Assembly (NCBI GenBank): GCA_016209385.1
Contig: JACQWB010000190.1
Location: forward strand, 1-32,336
DNA length: 32,336 bases
DNA from: Candidatus Rokuibacteriota bacterium
GTDB taxonomy: Bacteria; Methylomirabilota; Methylomirabilia; Rokubacteriales; CSP1-6
Direction of reading: 5' to 3'
The notes beneath the pieces were generated by a model. It was not told the DNA's origin and did no database searches. It saw only the letters and a list, made by a program, of their open reading frames with translations. The position numbers and the translations under genes are program-made. Numbering within the stretch: position 1 is the stretch's first letter; each line of letters opens with the position of its first letter. Of this stretch, positions 23,373 through 29,575 are shown one piece after another.

Positions 23373-23978
23373 CTAGTTTTGCTCCGCCTTGATCTTCATC
23401 CTCAGCAGCAGCGTGTCGTACGAAGAGGTCCGGATAATCTTATCGAACTGGGCACGGAAGCTGCTGGCGAGCCGCGCTCCATCGACCACTACATCGGAAA
23501 TTGACCATCTCTGGTCGTCATACTTGAGGTGATAGTCAACAGGGAGTTCTTCTCCCTTGTTGTCAACGAGGGTTGTCTGGACGCGGGCTCGATCCTTCTC
23601 GACGGACTCCGCGCCGTAGGCGGCCTGCCTGTTGCGAAGGAACCGGAGCACAAGGCGGTCGTACGACCGCTCGAAGAAGGCGCCAAAAACCGTGACGAAC
23701 TGCTCCCTCTGCTGCGGCGTCAGCCCCGCCCAATGGGTCCTCAACGATTCCCGGCCCATCTCCGCGAAATCGAAGGTGTCGCGAATGATCCGCTGCACCC
23801 TTTGCCTCCGTTCGACCTCTTTGGCCGGCCCCTGGAGCTGCGGATCGGTCAGGACCGCGTAGACGGCATCCAGGGTCGCCCTGACCCGGTCCTGAGGTTC
23901 AGCGGCGAGGGCAGGCGACAACAGGCTGAGGTGGAAAACGATGAACACAGCAACGATTCCTACTTTTCTTCCATTCAT
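23373..23978 (-). CDS. mlaC: MlaC-family phospholipid-binding periplasmic protein
   Basis: The 201-aa protein has a signal peptide (residues 1-25, ending ALA) and the MlaC/Ttg2D fold. Recognisable blocks are the IRDTFDFAEMGRESLRTHWAG region, LTPQQREQFVTVFGAFFERSY, and DYHLKYDDQRWSISDVVVDG. MlaC shuttles phospholipids across the periplasm between the outer-membrane MlaA complex and the inner-membrane MlaFEDB transporter. The ATG has AAGGAGG at about 8 nt. It is the first gene of the minus-strand run; none of mlaB, D, E or F is in the window, and the mlaA gene that followed it survives only as a fragment. Confidence 0.9.
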   Translation of the reverse strand: MNGRKVGIVAVFIVFHLSLLSPALAAEPQDRVRATLDAVYAVLTDPQLQGPAKEVERRQRVQRIIRDTFDFAEMGRESLRTHWAGLTPQQREQFVTVFGAFFERSYDRLVLRFLRNRQAAYGAESVEKDRARVQTTLVDNKGEELPVDYHLKYDDQRWSISDVVVDGARLASSFRAQFDKIIRTSSYDTLLLRMKIKAEQN

Positions 23979-24339
23979 CGGTGCTTCCTCCTTGCCATAA
24001 GTTCCTCCCCCCCGTCGCGAAGCCCTTCGCCGGGATCATCCTAACACACTCGCCAACACTTTATGCAAGGCCCCAAGCTCTGGGAAATTTTTCACTCGCC
24101 AATCCCGAAGCGCGATCCGGCTCCACACTCGGTGAAACGGTGCTAAGCAAGGCGGTCACGGACATCAGCCGCGATGCTGCAGGTCGCCGGGACGGTCCTT
24201 AGAGGGCATCTGCGCATCGAGAGGTTCACAAAACCGTTGCGAACCCTCCCCCTCCGCTCCCGCATCGTATGGATGTCTGCAGGAGTGGGAGCCACCCACA
24301 CACTTCAAAACGAGAACTAGAGCACAGAAGGAGGAGCCC
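23979..24339. other. divergent intergenic region with promoter copy C
   Basis: This 361-nt region separates mlaC (minus) from the TIGR04073 gene (plus). It holds copy C of the bipartite motif towards the plus gene. On the minus side there is only a weak housekeeping-like candidate (TTGCAT about 19 nt before TAGGAT). No convincing small ORF is seen. Confidence 0.4.
24240..24272 (+). promoter_or_regulatory. bipartite promoter-like motif, copy C (TIGR04073 gene)
   Basis: CGAACC (24240-24245), 21 nt, GTATGG (24267-24272). It ends 67 nt before the ATG of the TIGR04073-type gene, almost the same distance as copy A from its gene. The first element differs from A and B at one base (C for T). Confidence 0.5.
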
Positions 24340-24693
24340 ATGAAACGGTTTCTAGCAACCTTGTCCGTCCTTACCCTTGTCGTTGGCGCGGTCACCCCGG
24401 TGTGGGCGGAAAACTCACTCGGATTCCGAATCGCCCAGAAGGTCTTTCGAGGCTTTGAGAACACCGCCTTTGGGTTCGTCACCGAGTGGCCCAAGACCAT
24501 CTACTACGACAGCGTTGACCACGGGATCCCCTACGGCGTCACCGTGGGCGCTCTGAGAGGCGTCGGCATGGGAGTCCTCCGGACCGGGGTCGGCGTCTAT
24601 GAGGTTGCGACCTTTCCCGTTCCCATGCCCGGGAACTACACGCCCCTGCTCTATCCTGAGTACCCCCACCAGCTCACGGAAGAGACCCGATAA
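24340..24693 (+). CDS. exported TIGR04073-family protein (exosortase-system associated)
   Basis: The 117-aa protein has a signal peptide (residues 1-23, ending VWA). The mature part matches the TIGR04073 pattern: a short amphipathic start, a T-E-W-P-K-T-I-Y segment (about 49-56), the glycine-rich hydrophobic GALRGVGMGVLRTGVGVYE and the PxPGNYTPLLYPEY tail. The family is named for its co-occurrence with exosortase systems; its function is not known. GGAGGAG lies close upstream of the ATG. It is followed 67 nt downstream by the pseudopilin and preceded by copy C. Confidence 0.8.
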   Translation: MKRFLATLSVLTLVVGAVTPVWAENSLGFRIAQKVFRGFENTAFGFVTEWPKTIYYDSVDHGIPYGVTVGALRGVGMGVLRTGVGVYEVATFPVPMPGNYTPLLYPEYPHQLTEETR

Positions 24694-24760
24694 CACAGCC
24701 CGGATCGTGAACTCCGCCGCCGGCGGGTCCACCAGGGTTCGGGCGAGGAGAGAAGTCAGC

Positions 24761-25693
24761 ATGGGACGGCTTGTAAGAGCGGTAACGCAACTGCTGAGGG
24801 TCCTTCGGGATGTTCGCGGGGTCAGCCTCTATGAGACTACGGCGGTCGTCGCGATGACGGCCATCGTCGCTGCGACGGCCATCCCGGCAGTCATGGATCG
24901 GATCGAGCAATCCAAGTCGGGCCGAGCAGCAAACGAAGCAGTCACCCTTGCCAACGCCATGATGCGCTTCTTTCAGGACACCGGCAAATGGCCGGCCGAG
25001 GTGGAGATACGCCGTGTAGGAAGTACGATCTGCTTCCTCCAGACAGGGGTGCCCGCCACGGATCCCACGCAGGGCACGCTCCTCCCGCTGGTGGGTGAGC
25101 TGGGGACCGATGCGACGACCAGGACCTCGCGACTCAGTTCAGCCACTCGAACCCTCCCTCAGGTGGGTAACCTGGGGATCGACGCGAGCCAGTTCCTCGG
25201 GCGCAGCTGCAACACCTTGACGCCGGCCGTCGTGTTGAACATCAACGAGTTTCTCGTCCGGAAGCCCAGCGAGATTGACTATCCTAACTGGGCCGGTCCC
25301 TACATGGAACCCATCGCCAGCGACCCCTGGGACCAGGCCTATCTGATCAACGTCCTCCCGCTCCTCTTCGCCACCGACATTCCTGATCCCGGCTCGGGAA
25401 GGGTGGCCGACACCGGCCAGGCGACAGTCGGCACGGTCACGGTGAGCGGGTCGGCCGGCGGCGGCAGGGTGGCCGACACCGGCCGGACGATTACAGGGGT
25501 TTCGCTCGGCTTCGGCTGGATCATCACGGCCGGACCTGACCGGGTCCTTCAGACCCCGCTAACCCGTCCACAGCTCGATGAGGGCTCTGACGATGTGGGG
25601 AAGAACATCGGCGCTCGGGTCGTGAAGTCCGCCGGCGGTCGGTCCGCCAGCGGGCTCTCGCCCTCCACGAGCACCCAAGGCGGAACCCGATAA
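24761..25693 (+). CDS. type II secretion/type IV pilus-like pseudopilin with long C-terminal region
   Basis: The 310-aa protein has a prepilin-type N-terminus: a basic leader, then G-VSLYETTAVVAMTAIVAA with the +5 Glu and a hydrophobic helix. A prepilin peptidase would cut after Gly20. The next part (MRFFQDTGKWPAE, then DPWDQAYLIN near residue 188) resembles the GspG major pseudopilin. It is about twice the length of GspG. The extra C-terminal region holds a duplicated GRVADTG unit and a Ser/Gly-rich tail. ATG 24761 has GGAGAG at about 9 nt. No other secretion genes are in the window, so it may be an orphan pseudopilin. Confidence 0.75.
   Translation: MGRLVRAVTQLLRVLRDVRGVSLYETTAVVAMTAIVAATAIPAVMDRIEQSKSGRAANEAVTLANAMMRFFQDTGKWPAEVEIRRVGSTICFLQTGVPATDPTQGTLLPLVGELGTDATTRTSRLSSATRTLPQVGNLGIDASQFLGRSCNTLTPAVVLNINEFLVRKPSEIDYPNWAGPYMEPIASDPWDQAYLINVLPLLFATDIPDPGSGRVADTGQATVGTVTVSGSAGGGRVADTGRTITGVSLGFGWIITAGPDRVLQTPLTRPQLDEGSDDVGKNIGARVVKSAGGRSASGLSPSTSTQGGTR
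25400..25484 (+). repeat. 19-bp direct repeat inside the pseudopilin gene
   Basis: AGGGTGGCCGACACCGGCC occurs exactly at 25400-25418 and 25466-25484, 66 nt apart and in frame. It encodes the repeated GRVADTG unit. The surrounding bases are also partly conserved, suggesting a recent internal duplication. Confidence 0.8.
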
Positions 25694-25739
25694 GGATTCG
25701 AAATGAGGCAAACCATGGCGCCCATCCATCTCACCGCGC

Positions 25740-26399
25740 TCACCCACGTCGTTGTCGCGAGCGGCTAGCTACGGTCCTCTGAATGAAGTGCGCAAGCCAG
25801 TAAGCGTGGGAGCCTATGACCAGGACCCAGATAAAGAGCGGCAGGAGCCAGTCGGCCTTCCAGAGCAGGACGAGAAACGCGGCCAGAATGAAGTAGACCG
25901 GGTCCCGATTGGCCAATCGGAGCGTCGCGCGCGCAACGCCGCGCCCGGCCGGCGGCGGGAAGAAGTTGGTGAAGAGCGAACACAGCGCGATGCCCGCGCC
26001 CGCCAGGGCGCTAAGGGCCACTCTCAGCGGGCCGTTTCGGGGCCCGGCGGTGACAGCCATGCCGACGACGATCAGGATGTCGGTGGCGGTGTCCACGCCC
26101 ACATCCAGCCATGCGCCGAATTTGGATACCTGCCCGGTCAGGCGGGCGAGCTCGCCATCGACGTGATCCACCACCGCCTGCAGGAAGTACAGCAGCAGTC
26201 CGAGCATGGCAGAATTCGGAGTCGCGTACCAAAATTGCGACGCTGCGATCACGCCCACGACTAGACCGGCCAGGGTGACGGCGTTGGGGGTGACCGGCAA
26301 CTGGGCCAAGAGCCGCGCCAGAGGTCCGGCGCACGGCCGATGGACGAACCTGTCCGTGAGGCCGTCCGTCGACCAGGCTTGATTTGCAGGTACCTCCAT
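25740..26399 (-). CDS. CDP-alcohol phosphatidyltransferase family membrane protein
   Basis: The enzyme transfers a phosphoalcohol from a CDP-alcohol to a second alcohol in lipid head-group synthesis. The family motif D-x2-D-G-x2-A-R-x8-G-x3-D-x3-D is complete (D78, D81, G82, A85, R86, G95, D99, D103). About six membrane spans follow the pattern of the family. The start is ambiguous: ATG 26397-26399 gives 219 aa and a family-like N-terminus, but its ribosome-binding site is weak. A longer frame runs to 26588, but its extra codons are poor in third-position GC and include a TATACT that looks like a -10 element, so I treat them as promoter region. The alcohol substrate is unknown. Confidence 0.8.
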   Translation of the reverse strand: MEVPANQAWSTDGLTDRFVHRPCAGPLARLLAQLPVTPNAVTLAGLVVGVIAASQFWYATPNSAMLGLLLYFLQAVVDHVDGELARLTGQVSKFGAWLDVGVDTATDILIVVGMAVTAGPRNGPLRVALSALAGAGIALCSLFTNFFPPPAGRGVARATLRLANRDPVYFILAAFLVLLWKADWLLPLFIWVLVIGSHAYWLAHFIQRTVASRSRQRRG

Positions 26400-26805
26400 G
26401 AACCGGCCTGGGGGCCACTCCGGCCGAGTGTCTATCGAGGATCGTTCAGCTTCCGAACCAGACTTTCGTGAGAGGTGAGTTTTCGTCAGTATAACAGCTC
26501 CCAACAGCTCCATAACCCATCGCTCCGCGCCTAACCGACCGGCTTGCGGATCACTGCACGGACGCGGGCGGTGCGGGGCGCCCGGCAAGGTGGCTGTAGA
26601 GCATAGACGGATATCGCCCAGGTGGTGAGGTATGCGCTCTCCGGCCTTAGGTGGGAGTCACAAACGGCCCCGACGAAACCCCTGGTCCGACGCCCGCGTG
26701 AACGAATGAGGGCTTCTGGTCCAGTAGCCGGAAGCCCCGTTCTGGCGGTGCTTGGCCGGGAGACGGTAAGAGCGGCGAAGCACCGCCAGGTGAGCAATCA
26801 CGGGC
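26400..26805. other. gene-poor region with tandem hairpins
   Basis: No convincing gene is seen. A minus-strand frame of 88 codons (26531-26797) covers part of it but lacks coding character. The right-hand part contains two strong hairpins, listed separately, between the phosphatidyltransferase and the truncated barrel-gene copy. Confidence 0.4.
26710..26789. other. two tandem hairpins, possible structured RNA or terminators
   Basis: 26710-26719 pairs with 26728-26737 (10 bp with one G-U pair, 8-nt loop). 26742-26753 pairs with 26778-26789 (perfect 12 bp: CTGGCGGTGCTT / AAGCACCGCCAG, 24-nt loop). They lie just after the end of the truncated barrel gene on the minus strand. Neither is followed by a U-tract. 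Confidence 0.45.
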
Positions 26806-27129
26806 TCAGAACATCGCGAAGAAATTAACGCCGCTCACGATGGCTTCCTCGTCGGCACCCCCCGCGAGCTTTCTCGCTCCAGCCCCGGGGAAGAAGATGC
26901 TGAAGAACGGCCTGATCTGGTACTGCGGCGCGGGCTTAAATACCACCATCGCGTCGATCCCACCCCCGATCTCGGAGGAGACGGAGCCGATGTTGAGGGA
27001 CCGGAACTCGGCCTCGATCGGCTCAGTCCTGTGGTAGCGCAGCCAGCGCCCGATCAGGTGGAAATCCCACTTCGGGTTCCAGGAGCCCTGGAGGCCACCG
27101 GCGAGCATCAGGTAGCGAGGCCGGACCAT
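26806..27129 (-). pseudogene. truncated C-terminal copy of the outer-membrane barrel protein
   Basis: The 107-codon frame aligns along almost its whole length with the last 105 or so residues of the 549-aa protein at 27853-29502. Shared runs include WDFHLIGRWLRYHRTEPIEA, QYQIRPFFSIFFPGAG and VSGVNFF before the terminal Phe. The homology stops abruptly at about 27120; upstream there is no related sequence, no signal peptide and no ribosome-binding site. It is therefore a 5'-deleted duplicate. Substitutions are mostly conservative (for example AFNVGSV to SLNIGSV) and the frame is intact, so the loss may be fairly recent. Confidence 0.85.
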
Positions 27130-27192
27130 GTCGTCCGGCCCCGCCGGGGGGCTCAGAAGCCGAATCAGTTACAAGACTTCTCGCCCCCAGGG

Positions 27193-27227
27193 CCGCACGG
27201 CGACCTTGGTTGAGGGCCGGCGTGCGG
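27193..27227 (-). terminator. weak inverted repeat after the small secreted protein gene
   Basis: CCGCACG and CGTGCGG (7 bp, extendable with mismatches) lie 7 nt after the stop of the 143-aa protein gene on the minus strand. There is no U-tract, so the call is tentative. Confidence 0.25.
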
Positions 27228-27234
27228 ACCTGCC

Positions 27235-27666
27235 CTACTCTCGCTCCAGAGAAACCACGGAGGCTTGTGCCTGCAGAAGCTCAATAGTCCCCTGCATGGA
27301 GCGGGCCCTTACGAGGAACTGGCAGTTCATGGTTTGAGAGCCGCCGCGGAGTTCAAAAGTCAAAATATCGCCCGTAACCCGGCCGTTTTCGATCCGTTTT
27401 TCAGTCGCAATCAGAGGCGACGCTGCCGGCGATGTCTTGGTGCTGGAAAAGGAAAAACTACCCTCTTCCAGACTGACGGTGCCCGTTACCTTCGTACCCT
27501 CTTGCTTGAGGTTAAGAACAACAACTCCCATTGCGTTCGCTCCCGGCAGGGTAACCATTGTTCCCTTCCAGACGCCGGTCACATCGATCGGTTCTTTGGA
27601 TTGGGCTGTGGCCACGAGCGCCACCAGCGCAAAACCCGCCAAAAGCATCGCAAAGATCCTTTTCAT
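27235..27666 (-). CDS. small secreted protein of unknown function
   Basis: The 143-aa protein has a signal peptide (residues 1-23, ending AQS or thereabouts). The mature domain begins DVTGVWKGTMVTLPG and continues with alternating beta-strand-like segments (VVLNLKQEGTKVTGTVSLEEG, split by turns). This layout is typical of small lipocalin-like or beta-sandwich exported proteins with a G-x-W-x-G start and K-V-x-G-T strand. One Cys is present. GAGGAGGG lies about 7 nt before the ATG; an upstream in-frame start at 27786 would remove the signal from the N-terminus. It sits between the full barrel gene and its truncated copy. No function is assigned. Confidence 0.7.
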   Translation of the reverse strand: MKRIFAMLLAGFALVALVATAQSKEPIDVTGVWKGTMVTLPGANAMGVVVLNLKQEGTKVTGTVSLEEGSFSFSSTKTSPAASPLIATEKRIENGRVTGDILTFELRGGSQTMNCQFLVRARSMQGTIELLQAQASVVSLERE

Positions 27667-27852
27667 GGAATCCCTCCTCTTGGGGAACCACTCATGAGCT
27701 GTGCCGGTCCAGCCCCGGCACCCCCCGACACTCCTGTTCCCGCGATGCGACCAGAGGCGGGCCACGACCGGACAAACGGTCGGCACGACCCACGAGGGCG
27801 TAGGAAAGTGGCCCAGAGCTCTGGCCCATGATTAGCTCAGCCCGTCGCGGGC

Positions 27853-29502
27853 TTAGAAGATCGCGAAGAAGTTGACCCCGCTCACGATGGCGTCCTCGTT
27901 ACCCCCCGAGATCTTCCTCACGCCAGCTCCGGGGAAGAAGATGCTGAAGAACGGCCTGATCTGGTACTGCGGCACAGGCTTGAAGACCACCATTACGTCG
28001 AAGGCGGCCCCGATCGTCGGGGCGACCGAGCCGACGTTGAAGGCGCGGAACTCGGCCTCGATCGGCTCGGTCCTGTGGTAGCGGAGCCAGCGGCCGATCA
28101 GGTGGAAGTCCCACTGGGGGTTGTAGGAGCCCTGGAGGCCGGTCGAGACCATCAGGTAGCCCGGGCTGTCGCCCTTGCCAAAGCGGTTATTGAAGGTAGC
28201 GGCCGAACCGAACGTCGCACCTTCAAAAATGTTGCCGATGGTGGGGCCAATCCCCCGGCCGTCCACACCGAAGCCGAAGTCGGCTGTGCCGTCACCGATG
28301 ATAGGCGAACCCAGCCCGAGCACGGTCTTCCGAATGAGCGGCAGGTCACCCGGCCGCAGGCCGTTTGGGCTCGAAGGCGACACGAACCCCTTCAAATCAT
28401 CGTCGAAGGGATCGTCATCGCCCCGGAGGAACTCCGCCGAGACGAAGGGGATCACGCCCCTGAGCGGCCACCAGCGCTCCTTCGACCAGTCGAAGTCCAG
28501 CCTCAAGTACGTCGCAAGCGAGTGGATGTCGAAGGACTCGCGGCCGAACGGGAGGGTGCCGGTCACCCGATCCCTGAGCCCTGAGATTCTTCCGACCAGG
28601 TAGACGAACTCAGCGCTCGGGCGGAGCCAGCCGATGGTCCCTGTCCCCTGGATGCCGAGGTACCCGGTGTCCTGGTTGGGCTGGATGTTGTCCAGGCTCG
28701 CCTGGAGGGGGTCAGCGGGCCGCGCCACGGCGCCCGGTCCCACCGCGTTAAGTCGGTTCTGTTCAGCCCCGCTATGCGGGGTGTTCCGCAGATAGTAGAT
28801 GCCGAACGGCTCGACCAGGAAGCGGCCGAACGGATGTGCGAAGTTGTAGCCAATCTTGGCGCTGAAGATTTCGGTGTCGTCCTCTCTCGTCTCCTGGTTG
28901 CTGACCCTGGCCGCGAATCTGAAGCCCGAATCGCCGGCCGCCCCGCCGAAGTCGGTCCGCTTGTGCCAGCCCGCCTGCCACGACCACGGCCCGGCGCCGC
29001 CCTTGAACCAGATCCCGGGGTCGTCGTCGATGTACACCAGCCCGCCGATCTGGTCCACGGCGTAGATGTCCGCACCAACCGTGAAGGTCGTGTTGACCTC
29101 GGGGATGAGCAGGGAGAGGTTCAGCCGCTCGATGTTGGGATTGTTCGCGTCGATTTCCCGTTCGTCCAGGGCGCCGTCGAGCTCGATGGCGGTGTAGAGC
29201 GAGAGCCGGCCCTTGGTGACGGTGAAGAACAGGCGGTTCTCGAAGCCGATGATAGTGTCTTCCTCGCCGAAGACCCCGAACTCGTTGATGGTCCGGAAGT
29301 TGGTCCGTCGGTTGAAATCCAGGCCCTTCACCGTCATCGGCTGGTAATCGAGGCTGATCCCGAACCTGAAGTTGGTGCCGTCCGGTGTCGTGAAGCTCGC
29401 CGATCCCGGCCCAACCGGCTTGATCTGCTGGGCCGGCGCCGGAGTTGCCGCGAGCCCTCCCAGGAGAAGGCTCGCCAGCACAATTGCCACTGATCGCTTC
29501 AT
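27853..29502 (-). CDS. outer-membrane beta-barrel (porin-like) protein
   Basis: The 549-aa protein has a signal peptide (residues 1-24, ending APA) and a mature region of alternating amphipathic strands with aromatic residues at strand ends. It ends in Phe (NFFAIF), the usual signal recognised by the outer-membrane assembly machinery. Gly/Asp-rich loops (for example DDPFDDD near 370) are typical of large porin turns. I do not recognise a named family. GGAGGGG precedes the ATG. It lies upstream of the small secreted protein on the same strand and downstream of the FG-GAP protein, so the three may form one transcript. A truncated duplicate of its C-terminus lies 0.7 kb further on. Confidence 0.75.
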   Translation of the reverse strand: MKRSVAIVLASLLLGGLAATPAPAQQIKPVGPGSASFTTPDGTNFRFGISLDYQPMTVKGLDFNRRTNFRTINEFGVFGEEDTIIGFENRLFFTVTKGRLSLYTAIELDGALDEREIDANNPNIERLNLSLLIPEVNTTFTVGADIYAVDQIGGLVYIDDDPGIWFKGGAGPWSWQAGWHKRTDFGGAAGDSGFRFAARVSNQETREDDTEIFSAKIGYNFAHPFGRFLVEPFGIYYLRNTPHSGAEQNRLNAVGPGAVARPADPLQASLDNIQPNQDTGYLGIQGTGTIGWLRPSAEFVYLVGRISGLRDRVTGTLPFGRESFDIHSLATYLRLDFDWSKERWWPLRGVIPFVSAEFLRGDDDPFDDDLKGFVSPSSPNGLRPGDLPLIRKTVLGLGSPIIGDGTADFGFGVDGRGIGPTIGNIFEGATFGSAATFNNRFGKGDSPGYLMVSTGLQGSYNPQWDFHLIGRWLRYHRTEPIEAEFRAFNVGSVAPTIGAAFDVMVVFKPVPQYQIRPFFSIFFPGAGVRKISGGNEDAIVSGVNFFAIF

Positions 29503-29575
29503 GGTCCCCTCCGCCTTGAGCGACGAGTCGCGTTAAAAGACCCTGGCGAGCGCGGCTACCCTGCCGTACGCGCGA

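Noticed and set aside
26400-26588. Longer N-terminus for the CDP-alcohol phosphatidyltransferase
   Set aside because: Third codon positions are AT-rich unlike the rest of the gene, and a TATACT element is present; it looks like a leader rather than coding sequence.
26531-26797. 88-codon minus-strand frame
   Set aside because: It covers the two strong hairpins, has no ribosome-binding site and no coding-like features.
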